This document shows positions 24,362 to 31,656 of a stretch of DNA of 59,750 nucleotides, piece after piece. A model generated the notes under the pieces. It was not told the DNA's origin. It saw nothing but the letters and a program-made list of their open reading frames with translations, and made no database searches. The position numbers and the translations under genes were made by a program. The DNA lies in NCBI RefSeq assembly GCF_020055635.1, contig NZ_JAIPUT010000024.1:1-59750 (forward strand), given 5' to 3'. This DNA is from Marivita sp. (GTDB taxonomy: Bacteria > Pseudomonadota > Alphaproteobacteria > Rhodobacterales > Rhodobacteraceae). How positions within the stretch are numbered: the first letter of the stretch is position 1; each line of letters opens with the position of its first letter.

Positions 24362-24829
24362 TCAGCTTTCTTCCAGTTCCCGGCTGAGCAGCGTCTCGAT
24401 CTCGTCGATCGGATGATTGGTCAGCACCTTGGCGACATCGAGGATGACCTTGTCGGCCACTTCCTTGTGCATCTCGTTGCGCAATTCGCTCAGAACCGGG
24501 CGGCTTGCGACGATCACCAGGCGGTCGAACTTGCCCTGGTGCGCGTCCTTGTAAAGCTGCTCGGCCACGTCCTTGGCGAAACGCTCTTTCTCGAGCTGAT
24601 GCCAGTCGGTGTCCTCGACCTTGGACCGCTGGACGCTCGGGCCGTCATTGAACCGTCCGGGCCGGTTTGCGGCCCAATCCTGCGCTTTCGGGTTGTCCTG
24701 TTCGTCCTTGTCCCGGACGACCAGGTTCATGTCCATGTCATCGCCCTTGTTCACGAGGTAGAGGGCCTTTTCGCCATCGACGATTACGACCCAGGTGTCC
24801 TGCGGCAGCCCCGGTTTATGATCCATCAT
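24362..24829 (-). CDS. Host attachment family protein
   Basis: 155-residue protein of the Host_attach family, first linked to attachment in Agrobacterium. TWVVIVDGEKALYLVNKGD at the N-terminus and FDRLVIVASRPVLSELRNEM in the middle form a fold related to release-factor/Rossmann-like domains. It is encoded in the leftward yqaE unit and overlaps the preceding 70-codon gene by 14 bp. Stress-related rather than adhesion function is plausible, given its company. Confidence 0.8.
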   Translation of the reverse strand: MMDHKPGLPQDTWVVIVDGEKALYLVNKGDDMDMNLVVRDKDEQDNPKAQDWAANRPGRFNDGPSVQRSKVEDTDWHQLEKERFAKDVAEQLYKDAHQGKFDRLVIVASRPVLSELRNEMHKEVADKVILDVAKVLTNHPIDEIETLLSRELEES

Positions 24830-25028
24830 CTTCGTCCTCTTTCTTGAGGTCGTCCGTCACCCGGGTTGCCCCGGCCGGGCGTTCCTTGGCGCGTTTCATT
24901 TCGTCCTTGGTGCCGACCTGCTTGGCCGGGCTGCCACCGGCCCGTCCCTGCTGGGAAACCTCTGTCTGGTCGCCCAGTACCTCTTCAGTTTCACGGCGTC
25001 CGTCTTTGGACTTGTGACGTTCAGGCAT
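24816..25028 (-). CDS. Small charged hypothetical protein
   Basis: 70-residue, strongly hydrophilic protein starting MPERHKSKDGRRETEEVLG and ending in an acidic stretch (KKEDEDDGS). No membrane segment or Cys; likely disordered. ATG 25028 follows AGGAGGG by 5 nt, overlapping the DUF4112 stop by 8 bp; an upstream in-frame start at 25091 lacks such a site. Overlap with both neighbours supports a single transcript. Confidence 0.7.
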   Translation of the reverse strand: MPERHKSKDGRRETEEVLGDQTEVSQQGRAGGSPAKQVGTKDEMKRAKERPAGATRVTDDLKKEDEDDGS

Positions 25029-25419
25029 GTGAGCCCTCCTTTCTGCGTGCGTTTTCAACCTTGCGCTGCATTTCGGCTTGCAACAGGGCAAGGTTTTTCT
25101 GGTGTGACTTGAAGGCCACGTCGAACAGGTCGCCGATCAGGGGAATGCTGCCGACGAACATGTCGATGCCCGCATTCACCCCCATCCGGCCCAGCGTCCT
25201 CTTGCGTGCGCCCAGATTGTAACCTTCCCAGATCATCCAGCCCGCCGGCACCGCCGTGACGAAGTCGCCGACGCCCGGGATCAGCCCGAGGATCGAGTCC
25301 CAGCCGACGGGTATGCCGATGCCGGGAATGCGGTACTTGGAATCGAGAAGCCGTGCCACGTGTTCCATGCGCGCCATGCGCTCGGACGTGTCAGCGGCGG
25401 GCAATGATGTAGACGGCAT
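25021..25419 (-). CDS. DUF4112 domain-containing membrane protein
   Basis: 132-residue protein with the DUF4112 core: LLDSKYRIPGIGIPVGWDSI, LIPGVGDFVTAVPAGWMIWE and FVGSIPLIGDLFDVAFKSHQKN, i.e. two short hydrophobic segments rich in Gly and Pro. The start at 25419 (MPSTSLPAAD) lies inside the end of the YqaE gene, giving a 29-bp overlap in another frame. The domain has no known biochemical role. Confidence 0.85.
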   Translation of the reverse strand: MPSTSLPAADTSERMARMEHVARLLDSKYRIPGIGIPVGWDSILGLIPGVGDFVTAVPAGWMIWEGYNLGARKRTLGRMGVNAGIDMFVGSIPLIGDLFDVAFKSHQKNLALLQAEMQRKVENARRKEGSHA

Positions 25420-25549
25420 GTACGATCCCCGGAATGTAGCCAAGAATGGTCAGCAGGATGTTGAGCCAGAAATGCTTGCCGAGCCCGACCTCCAGAAACA
25501 CTCCCAGAGGTGGCAGCAAGACGGCGACGATGATGCGGACCAGGTCCAT
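25391..25549 (-). CDS. YqaE/Pmp3 family membrane protein
   Basis: 52-residue two-helix membrane protein: MDLVRIIVAVLLPPLGVFLE, then KHFWLNILLTILGYIPGIVH and AVYIIARR at the end. This is the canonical Pmp3/YqaE pattern; family members help maintain membrane potential under salt or cold stress. GGAGGG precedes the start, and an EcfG-type promoter lies 30 bp upstream, making it the first gene of a stress unit with DUF4112, the charged protein and the host-attachment family protein. Confidence 0.93.
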   Translation of the reverse strand: MDLVRIIVAVLLPPLGVFLEVGLGKHFWLNILLTILGYIPGIVHAVYIIARR

Positions 25550-25578
25550 ATTTTCCCTCCGTAAGTGCTTGGAGGGTC

Positions 25579-25603
25579 AACGTTCCATCAACTGGCGGGT
25601 TCC
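25579..25603 (-). promoter_or_regulatory. EcfG-type promoter for yqaE unit
   Basis: Minus strand GGAAC (25603-25599), 16 bp, CGTT (25582-25579), overlapping the last codons of the upstream BrkB gene. Confidence 0.8.
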
Positions 25604-26556
25604 GTCATTTCTTCCCCTCGGGCGGCGCCGAGATTGTCGGCCTTGACCGCACCGCGGTCGCCCATCGGGCGGTCCTTGCCGACGGTGCTGTCGCGGCGTG
25701 ACTGCGCCTCGAGTTCGGCATCGAGCAGCGCGCCAAGAAGCACGATGAAGGCCGACAGCCAGAGCCATGTCAAAAGCACGATGACACCGCCAAGCGCACC
25801 GAAGGTTTCATTATACGACCCGAAGGATTGCACATAGAGGCTGAACCCATAGCTGCCCGCCACCCAAAGCGCACAGGCCACCAACGCTCCCGGTGTCAGC
25901 CAGCGCCACTTGGCGGCCCGGCGGTCGGGACCCAGGCGGTACAAAAGCGCGATGCCTGCCGCGCCCAGAAGGAACAGCACCGGCCAGCGCAGAAGCAGCA
26001 CCAGATCGTCGACCCAGCCGATATCGCCCACGAAGGCGGCCACAACGGGAATGATTGCGACCACTGTGATCGCCAGGATCAGGCCGATGATCATCAGGAA
26101 TGTCAGAACAATGGTCAGCGCCTTCAGCTTGAAGAAGTTGCGCGTCTCGGTTTCGGCATAGATCACGTTCAGCCCGGCGATGAAATTCGCCACCGCCTTG
26201 GAGGCGGAATACAGCGCGATGGCCAGACCCAGAAGCGCGGCAAAGCTGAGGGTCGAGGCATCAGCCCCGGCCACGTCGCGCAACTGGCCCATGATGATCT
26301 GCGCAGCCGCCTCGGGCAGCATCTCGGTGATTTCGGCACTGTTCTCGACAAGCATTTCGGACTGGAGAAAGACACCCGCGAATGCAGCAGCCGCCGTGAT
26401 GCCTGGAAAAAGCGACAGCAGGCCGAAAAACGCGATCCCCGCTGCGATCAGGCTCAGGTTCTGGGATGCCTGCTTGGTCCACATGCGCATCGCGACATCG
26501 AAAAGACCCTTGAGAGGAATGTGCCTCGGGCGATCGGCAGAGCGTCCACGGCTCAT
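25588..26556 (-). CDS. YihY/virulence factor BrkB family inner-membrane protein
   Basis: 322-residue polytopic protein with about six membrane helices. ASQNLSLIAAGIAFFGLLSL, then SASKAVANFIAGLNVIY and FGSYNETFGALGGVIVLLTW are the conserved regions of the YihY/BrkB family. The C-terminal tail is polar and cytoplasmic. AAGGAGT precedes the start, and an EcfG-like promoter lies 32-57 bp upstream. Function of the family is unsettled (transport or envelope integrity). Confidence 0.92.
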   Translation of the reverse strand: MSRGRSADRPRHIPLKGLFDVAMRMWTKQASQNLSLIAAGIAFFGLLSLFPGITAAAAFAGVFLQSEMLVENSAEITEMLPEAAAQIIMGQLRDVAGADASTLSFAALLGLAIALYSASKAVANFIAGLNVIYAETETRNFFKLKALTIVLTFLMIIGLILAITVVAIIPVVAAFVGDIGWVDDLVLLLRWPVLFLLGAAGIALLYRLGPDRRAAKWRWLTPGALVACALWVAGSYGFSLYVQSFGSYNETFGALGGVIVLLTWLWLSAFIVLLGALLDAELEAQSRRDSTVGKDRPMGDRGAVKADNLGAARGEEMTEPAS

Positions 26557-26587
26557 GAAAGAACTCCTTGCAATACCATACAGAGAG

Positions 26588-26613
26588 AACAGACAGCGTC
26601 GATGTCAAGTTCC
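26588..26613 (-). promoter_or_regulatory. EcfG-like promoter for BrkB gene
   Basis: Minus strand GGAAC (26613-26609), 17 bp, TGTT (26591-26588). It fits the core GGAAC and GTT but not the C of CGTT, so it is somewhat weaker than the others. Confidence 0.6.
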
Positions 26614-26614
26614 G

Positions 26615-28123
26615 TCAGACGAGGTTCTCGGTGATGCCCGGTAGCGACAGCGCAAGCTCGGCCTTGTTGTCGGGATCGTAGGGAACAAGGAATCCGGTCC
26701 GGTTTTCGGGCAGACAGACACCGTTGCGGGCGATTGCATCGGTCCAGGATTGCTGAAGCGTCTCCGGCCGCAGTTCGGCGTCGGAAAGGTCATCGAACCA
26801 CCAGTGGTTCAGCAATCTGCGGCGCAGCAGGGTCAGGCGCTCGGGCGCGGTGATGTCCACCGCCGCCTCGGTATCCCACTGCATCGAGCGTCCGTTCAGG
26901 TTTGCAGACCCGATCAGCGCATAATCATCGTCGCGCACCAGAACCTTGTTGTGCACATAGATGATCGGCGACCCCGACAAGACCGGCAGATCCTCCCGCG
27001 CTGCGAAGACTGGCCGCACCGGCGACGCGATTGTCGCCCGCTTGCCGAATGCCTCCTGGATCGTGCCGATCGCATCATTCTGCAAGCCCATTCCGAAGCG
27101 CGTATCGACGCCATCGTCGCGGTAGAACGCCAATGTCTCGGGCAAGGCGGGCAGGATCGCCAGCAGGTGCAGGTCCGGGTTCTGCGTCGCCGCTTCGGCC
27201 AGTCCGTCTGCGATCACGCTGGACCGGAGGAACTGCGTTTCGAGATGGATCAGGTGCCTGGCGGACCGGAACGCCTCGAGATGCGCGGTTTCGATCTCGT
27301 TCAGCAGCGTGCGCGGCGACAGGTACGGAAATTGCAGCCGCCTTGGCGCGGAAATGGTGCGCTTGATATGCTTGAGCGCGAGCGGCTCCGCGGTCCCGGC
27401 CACGATGTCGAGAAAGCTTTCCAGGTGGATCTTGGCTTCGGCCACTTCGGGGCCGTGGCGCAGAACCAGGTGCACGTCCGACCAGGTCTCGCCAGCAGGA
27501 CGTTCGTGGTCAAGCGTGTCGAAACGGCGTTCATTGAGGTCCAGCCCCCCGATGAAGAGCGTGTCATCATCCACCACGGCGAGTTTCTGATGATGCGACA
27601 CGGTGCGCAGTTCGGGCAACATCCTGCGGCTCAGAAGAACCGCCTCGCGATCAAGCTTGTCCTCGTCGCGCGCCCTGATCTTTTTCCATTTCTCCATCAG
27701 CGCGGCAGGCAGAAGCATCCCGCGGGGCAAGGCCCCGGCCCGCGCCGGATGCAGTTCGGCCTTGATCGAGACCTGCCCCGGTCGGGCCTTGGCGACCTCG
27801 CAGAGCGCCGCAGTCTGGCGGACCGTTTTCCAAGTCAGTTCGTGCAGATCTGTCGCCATGATCGGATCGAAATCGCTGACGATCAGGGTAATGCTGACGC
27901 CCCGTCCGATCACATGCGCCAACAGGTCGAACCAGTCTTCCCCGACCGACCGGCCCTCGTCGCTGCGCAGCTTCGTGGCCAGGTCGAACACGCGAAACGA
28001 TCCATGAACCTCCGACCGCGCATGGAAAACGGCCCGCTCGAAAGCGGGCCACGCTTCTTCCGCCGTGATCAGGACGTCGAAATCCGGACGGTCGTCGACA
28101 AAGGACGCCTGTGCTTTCTCCAC
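26615..28123 (-). CDS. Phospholipase D-like protein (cardiolipin synthase/PLD superfamily)
   Basis: 502-residue protein with two HKD motifs, HHQKLAVVDDDTLFIGG and YVHNKVLVRDDDYALIGSAN, the hallmark of PLD superfamily phosphodiesterases. It would hydrolyse or transfer phospholipid head groups at the membrane. The reading frame is open further upstream, but that part overlaps ecfG antiparallel to its codon pattern. GTG 28123 is the first sensible start after the ecfG stop, with only a weak Shine-Dalgarno, so the start is uncertain. It probably shares the nepR-ecfG transcript. Confidence 0.85.
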   Translation of the reverse strand: MEKAQASFVDDRPDFDVLITAEEAWPAFERAVFHARSEVHGSFRVFDLATKLRSDEGRSVGEDWFDLLAHVIGRGVSITLIVSDFDPIMATDLHELTWKTVRQTAALCEVAKARPGQVSIKAELHPARAGALPRGMLLPAALMEKWKKIRARDEDKLDREAVLLSRRMLPELRTVSHHQKLAVVDDDTLFIGGLDLNERRFDTLDHERPAGETWSDVHLVLRHGPEVAEAKIHLESFLDIVAGTAEPLALKHIKRTISAPRRLQFPYLSPRTLLNEIETAHLEAFRSARHLIHLETQFLRSSVIADGLAEAATQNPDLHLLAILPALPETLAFYRDDGVDTRFGMGLQNDAIGTIQEAFGKRATIASPVRPVFAAREDLPVLSGSPIIYVHNKVLVRDDDYALIGSANLNGRSMQWDTEAAVDITAPERLTLLRRRLLNHWWFDDLSDAELRPETLQQSWTDAIARNGVCLPENRTGFLVPYDPDNKAELALSLPGITENLV

Positions 28124-28164
28124 AAAAGTTGTCTCGCTTTTCCGAGGCCTGTTCCGCAGCGGGT

Positions 28165-28722
28165 TCAGGCGACGTTCTTTTGATTGGTCACGATGCTCGT
28201 GGTGACGATATCGGTGGCTTCCATCACCTCGTCGTCGCTCATCTGCATCAGTTCGATAAGCTGCTTGCGCGCGCGGTTCACGCGGCTCTTGATCGTGCCG
28301 ACGGCGACGCCGCAGGTTTCGGCGGCTTCCTCGTAGGAAAATCCGCCCGCGCCGACAAGCACCAGCGCCTCGCGCTGTTCGGCGTTCAGTTGATCGAAGG
28401 CGTGGTTGAAGTCGCGCATTTGCAGACGGCCGTCGTGATCCGGCTTCTGCGCCAGCGACGCCGCCATTTCGCCATCCACGTCCGACACTTCGCGCCGCGC
28501 CTTGCGGTGATGCGAATAGTAGGTGTTGCGCAGGATCGTGAAGAGCCAGGCCCGCATGTTGGTGCCGGGCTGATAGGTGTCGATCTTCGACCATGCCTTC
28601 ACCAGCGCGTCTTGAACCATGTCATCGGCCAGCGCGGAATTTCGGGTGAGACTCATCGCAAAGGCGCGCATCGCGCTCAGATGTTCGACAATCTCGTCTC
28701 TGGGATCGGGATGTTCAGCCAT
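28165..28722 (-). CDS. ecfG: EcfG family RNA polymerase sigma factor
   Basis: 185-residue ECF sigma factor. Region 2 holds DMVQDALVKAWSKIDTYQPG and MRAWLFTILRNTYYSHHRKA; region 4 holds LNAEQREALVLVGAGGFSYE and AVGTIKSRVNRARKQL. Adjacent nepR and divergent phyR identify it as EcfG, the general stress sigma factor of alphaproteobacteria. ATG 28722 has GGAG upstream and overlaps the nepR stop by 8 bp, a coupling typical of sigma/anti-sigma pairs. It reads promoters of the type GGAAC-N16/17-GTT, ten of which I find around it, including its own. Confidence 0.93.
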   Translation of the reverse strand: MAEHPDPRDEIVEHLSAMRAFAMSLTRNSALADDMVQDALVKAWSKIDTYQPGTNMRAWLFTILRNTYYSHHRKARREVSDVDGEMAASLAQKPDHDGRLQMRDFNHAFDQLNAEQREALVLVGAGGFSYEEAAETCGVAVGTIKSRVNRARKQLIELMQMSDDEVMEATDIVTTSIVTNQKNVA

Positions 28723-28882
28723 CTTGCGTCTCCGACGAGGACTTTTTTTCAGCCTCGCGCAATTTTTCGAGCAATTCGGTAAAACGGTCGGGCACTTCCT
28801 GCCCCGCCACGTCGTCATAGACGCGCTTCAGATTCGCCTCGATCGCCTGCTCAAGGCTTGTTATTTTTCGATCCTGTTTCAT
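28715..28882 (-). CDS. nepR: NepR family anti-sigma factor
   Basis: 55-residue protein: MKQDRKITSLEQAIEANLKR, then VYDDVAGQEVPDRFTELLEK, the NepR core that forms two helices binding either EcfG or the sigma-like domain of PhyR. ATG 28882 follows AAGGGTG; a longer in-frame extension to 28963 would run into the promoter. In unstressed cells it holds EcfG inactive; phosphorylated PhyR removes it. Confidence 0.9.
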   Translation of the reverse strand: MKQDRKITSLEQAIEANLKRVYDDVAGQEVPDRFTELLEKLREAEKKSSSETQDG

Positions 28883-28926
28883 GTCACCCTTCAGGTCAGA
28901 TTTTTGCCGATACACGCACATCAGAT

Positions 28927-28951
28927 GGAACCTAACGCCATCTTCGGCGTT
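28927..28951 (+). promoter_or_regulatory. EcfG-type promoter for phyR
   Basis: GGAAC (28927-28931), 16 bp, CGTT (28948-28951), 41 bp before the phyR ATG. It overlaps the opposite promoter of nepR-ecfG almost completely. Confidence 0.85.
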
Positions 28952-28958
28952 CGGTTCC
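28934..28958 (-). promoter_or_regulatory. EcfG-type promoter for nepR-ecfG
   Basis: Minus strand GGAAC (28958-28954), 16 bp, CGTT (28937-28934), 51 bp before the nepR ATG. Interleaved with the phyR promoter, so the two polymerases cannot bind at once. Confidence 0.85.
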
Positions 28959-28992
28959 AACAAAACATGAAAAAAGTGGGAGCTAACTTCAT

Positions 28993-29805
28993 ATGCCGAC
29001 CGAACAAACCCAAGATCTTACGTCCAAGATCGGGGCAAATCTTCCATTTTTGCGCCGGTACGCGCGGGCTCTTACCGGTTCGCAGGTCGAGGGAGACAAA
29101 TACGCGGTTGCAACCCTTGAGGCCATTCTGAGCGATACGTCCATCTTTGATCGGCAAGCCTCCTCTGACAAGGTGGCGCTTTTCAAGGTGTTTCACACGA
29201 TCTGGTCCACCTCTGGCGGTGCGCTCAGCGATGGCGAAACGGGTGTCGCCGCCAAGGCGCAGGAACATCTGTCGCGACTGACGTCCGACACGCGCGAGGC
29301 GCTGCTTCTGCACACGATCGAGGAACTGACTTTCGACGAGGTCGGGACCGTGCTCGACATCAGCCCTCCCGAAGCCGAAAAGCTGGTGGACATCGCCTAT
29401 ACCGAGATGGCGAAATTCCTCGCGGGACGCGTGATGATCATCGAGGACGAGGCCATCATCGCGATGGATCTCGAAGCAATCGTGGCGGATATGGGCCATG
29501 CTGTCACCGGCATTGCCCGCACCGCCGACGCCGCGGTGCATCTCTACAACAGCGACACTCCGCATCTGATCATGTCCGACATCCAGCTTGCAGACGGATC
29601 GAGCGGCATCGACGCGGTAAACGACATCGTCGAGAACGATCCCGATGTTCCGGTGATCTTCATCACCGCCTTCCCCGAGCGGCTCCTGACCGGCGAAGGG
29701 CCGGAACCGGCCTTCCTGATCGCCAAACCCTATACCGAAGAGCAGGTTCGCTCTGCGGTCAGCCAGGCCATGTTCTTTTCGTCGACCGAGACGCTCAAGG
29801 CCTGA
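28993..29805 (+). CDS. phyR: PhyR response regulator (anti-anti-sigma factor)
   Basis: 270 residues: an EcfG-like sigma domain (about 1-140; NLPFLRRYARALTGSQVEGD, then LTSDTREALLLHTIEELTFD) fused to a receiver domain (about 146-265; VMIIEDEAIIAMDLE). Phospho-acceptor is D196 in IMSDIQLADG, and the conserved Lys is in FLIAKPYTE. Phosphorylation by a histidine kinase, none of which is in this window, exposes the sigma-like domain to trap NepR. Divergent from nepR-ecfG. Confidence 0.95.
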   Translation: MPTEQTQDLTSKIGANLPFLRRYARALTGSQVEGDKYAVATLEAILSDTSIFDRQASSDKVALFKVFHTIWSTSGGALSDGETGVAAKAQEHLSRLTSDTREALLLHTIEELTFDEVGTVLDISPPEAEKLVDIAYTEMAKFLAGRVMIIEDEAIIAMDLEAIVADMGHAVTGIARTADAAVHLYNSDTPHLIMSDIQLADGSSGIDAVNDIVENDPDVPVIFITAFPERLLTGEGPEPAFLIAKPYTEEQVRSAVSQAMFFSSTETLKA

Positions 29806-29816
29806 CTCAAAGCAAG

Positions 29817-29844
29817 AAAACCGAAGCGGCATCGCTTCGGTTTT
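29817..29844. terminator. Bidirectional terminator between phyR and DUF1328 gene
   Basis: AAAACCGAAGC pairs with GCTTCGGTTTT around a 6-nt loop; the flanking A and T runs make it an intrinsic terminator on both strands, serving the convergent phyR and DUF1328 genes. Confidence 0.85.
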
Positions 29845-29849
29845 CACGA

Positions 29850-30011
29850 TTACGATCGCACCGCCCGCACGATCAGCGTGCCGATGAACAGCACCAGGAA
29901 GATCACGAAGAGGATCTGTGCGACACCGGCCGAGGCCGATGCGATACCGCCAAAGCCGAAGACTGCCGCGATCAGGGCGATGACGAGAAATATGGCTGCC
30001 CAATAGAGCAT
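29850..30011 (-). CDS. DUF1328 (YtjA) family small membrane protein
   Basis: 53-residue two-helix protein: [40 protein letters not shown], then [13 protein letters not shown]. This is the DUF1328/YtjA pattern. AAGGA precedes the ATG. The gene lies convergent to phyR, and an EcfG-like promoter is 39-63 bp upstream. Role unknown; frequently stress-induced in alphaproteobacteria. Confidence 0.92.
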   Translation of the reverse strand: MLYWAAIFLVIALIAAVFGFGGIASASAGVAQILFVIFLVLFIGTLIVRAVRS

Positions 30012-30049
30012 GTGGTGTTCCTTTTCGGTCGTTTCGCTTCTGCCGTGTC

Positions 30050-30074
30050 AACCCCCTTTTCAAACCATTGTTCC
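30050..30074 (-). promoter_or_regulatory. EcfG-like promoter for DUF1328 gene
   Basis: Minus strand GGAAC (30074-30070), 16 bp, GGTT (30053-30050), i.e. GGAAC-N17-GTT. Back-to-back with the promoter at 30077; the two -35 elements form GTTCCGAGGAAC. Confidence 0.65.
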
Positions 30075-30076
30075 GA

Positions 30077-30101
30077 GGAACTTTGCCGCTCACCGATCGT
30101 T
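30077..30101 (+). promoter_or_regulatory. EcfG-type promoter for DUF883-like gene
   Basis: GGAAC (30077-30081), 16 bp, CGTT (30098-30101), 27 bp before the start codon at 30129. Confidence 0.8.
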
Positions 30102-30128
30102 GACAGGCAAACGAAAGGAGTCTCAATC

Positions 30129-30437
30129 ATGGCTTATGCAGAGAATTACGTATCAACCCCGCAGGGTGGAGACGGTGCAACCGGAACCGAGCAGTCCGAC
30201 AAGAAGACCCAGAGCGACAAGATGCGGGACACGGCGGCCTCCGCGCAGGAAAGCGTGAAGCAGACTGCGGAAAAGGTCCGGGCGTCAACTGCGAATGCTG
30301 TCGGGCGCGGCAGCGATCAGGCCTATGCCGTCCAGAGCGAATTCGACGACGCGGTGCGCCGCAATCCCACCTTGGCCGTCATCGGCGCTCTGGGGCTTGG
30401 CATCGCTCTTGGGCTGGCGATGAACAAGCGCGGCTGA
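30129..30437 (+). CDS. DUF883/ElaB-YqjD-like membrane-anchored protein
   Basis: 102 residues. The first 70 are polar, Ala/Gln/Lys/Thr-rich and predicted helical (AQESVKQTAEKVRASTANAV); the C-terminus NPTLAVIGALGLGIALGLAM is one membrane helix followed by NKRG. This layout resembles ElaB/YqjD proteins, which in E. coli are stress-induced, ribosome-associating tail-anchored proteins. AAAGGAG precedes ATG 30129. The 3' end overlaps the convergent gene at 30379 by 59 bp. Confidence 0.8.
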   Translation: MAYAENYVSTPQGGDGATGTEQSDKKTQSDKMRDTAASAQESVKQTAEKVRASTANAVGRGSDQAYAVQSEFDDAVRRNPTLAVIGALGLGIALGLAMNKRG

Positions 30438-30801
30438 CCTGAAGGCCCAGCCCTTTCAGGGCGGCCATCACATCATTGGTCGTAAAGGGGCGCGAGATCA
30501 CTCCCGCCCCTTTTGATTCGGTGAAGTCACGGGGACCGTCGATCACCAGCAACGACCTTTCGGACGTGTCCAGCGTGGACAGGAACCTTGCCGTTTCGGG
30601 CACGTGCAACGACAGGCCGAACATCAAGAGTTCAAGCGACTCCGTCGCCGAGGCCAGAACGCGTCTGGCCGCATCAAGATTTCGCGCATGGGCCACCGGG
30701 CCAAGCCCGTACCCCATCAACATCTCCGTCAGGTCGTCCGCTTCGACCATGTTGCGGGACACGATGAGCGTTTTGGGACCTGTCGACATCAAGTCTGGCA
30801 T
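30379..30801 (-). CDS. Receiver-like protein lacking phosphorylation residues
   Basis: 140 residues with the alternating strand/helix pattern of a response-regulator receiver (KTLIVSRNMVEADDLTEMLM at the first strand; GVISRPFTTNDVMAALKGLG at the end), but the acidic pair after strand 1, the phospho-acceptor Asp (LLMFGLSL here) and the KP Lys (RP here) are all replaced. ATG 30801 follows AAAGGA. It is divergent from a Crp/Fnr regulator and convergent with a stress gene. It could be a phosphorylation-independent partner in stress signalling; this is speculation. Confidence 0.65.
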   Translation of the reverse strand: MPDLMSTGPKTLIVSRNMVEADDLTEMLMGYGLGPVAHARNLDAARRVLASATESLELLMFGLSLHVPETARFLSTLDTSERSLLVIDGPRDFTESKGAGVISRPFTTNDVMAALKGLGLQVSRACSSPAQERCQAPERR

Positions 30802-30879
30802 GTATATGTCCTTTGGCATGTCGGCAGAGATGTCATAATATCCACTGGTCCGCATTTAACTGTGACATAGCTGGGTGAC

Positions 30880-31608
30880 ATGACAACCGACTGCGAAAAC
30901 TGCCCTCTCCGACGGCTCCCTCTCTTTGACGACATGTCAAAGGAAGAGGTGCATTTCATGACCGGTTTCAAGACCGGAGAGCTCATTGCCCAGCCCGGCA
31001 CCGAAATCCTGGCCGAAGGCGCGTCGGCGTCGCAACTCTTCACCGCGCTGCATGGCATGGGCCTTCGCTACAAGCTTCTCCAGGACGGCAGCCGGCAGGT
31101 CGTGGGCTTCATACTTCCGGGCGATTTCATAGGCTTGCAGAACGGCGTCATGGGGGAAATGAAGCATTCCGTCGAAGCGACAACCCGCATGACGCTGTGC
31201 GTGTTCAACCGCTCGGAACTGTGGGACCTGTTCAGAAATCAGCCGCAAAGGGCCTTTGGTCTCACACATATCGCCGCCAGCGAGGAATTTGTGCTGGGCG
31301 AAATGCTGGCGGCGGTGGGACGGATGGAAGGGCTGACAAAGGTGGCGTGGCTGCTGAACCGGTTCTTCACCCGGCTGACCGCACTGGGCCTGAACGAAAA
31401 CGACCGTGTGCCGCTGCCCTACCGTCAGCAGGATATCGCCGATGCGATGGGCCTGTCCCTCGTGCACACGAACAAGACGCTCGCGAAATTGCGCCGGGCG
31501 GGAATCGTCACATGGGCCGATGATGGCCTGACCGTGCACCGCCCCGACCAACTGGCCGAACATGCGGTGTCGGTGGGGAAAGAGATTCCGAGCCGCCCGC
31601 TGATCTGA
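30880..31608 (+). CDS. Crp/Fnr family transcriptional regulator
   Basis: 242 residues: cyclic-nucleotide-binding-like domain (about 15-135; VGFILPGDFIGLQNG) and a C-terminal HTH_Crp domain (about 150-225; LPYRQQDIADAMGLSLVHTN then KTLAKLRRAGIV). Cysteines C5, C8 and C107 are present, but the four-Cys spacing of oxygen-sensing FNR is incomplete, so a [4Fe-4S] sensor is not assured. It lies beside the stress core and upstream of glutathione reductase. Targets unknown. Confidence 0.9.
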   Translation: MTTDCENCPLRRLPLFDDMSKEEVHFMTGFKTGELIAQPGTEILAEGASASQLFTALHGMGLRYKLLQDGSRQVVGFILPGDFIGLQNGVMGEMKHSVEATTRMTLCVFNRSELWDLFRNQPQRAFGLTHIAASEEFVLGEMLAAVGRMEGLTKVAWLLNRFFTRLTALGLNENDRVPLPYRQQDIADAMGLSLVHTNKTLAKLRRAGIVTWADDGLTVHRPDQLAEHAVSVGKEIPSRPLI

Positions 31609-31656
31609 ATTCGGCCATGTCGCGAAACCTTCCGTTTCACGGGACGTTGGCCCGCA

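Noticed and set aside
28124-28594. N-terminal extension of the PLD-like gene through ecfG
   Set aside because: The added sequence is an out-of-frame reading of ecfG, Arg-rich and motif-free.
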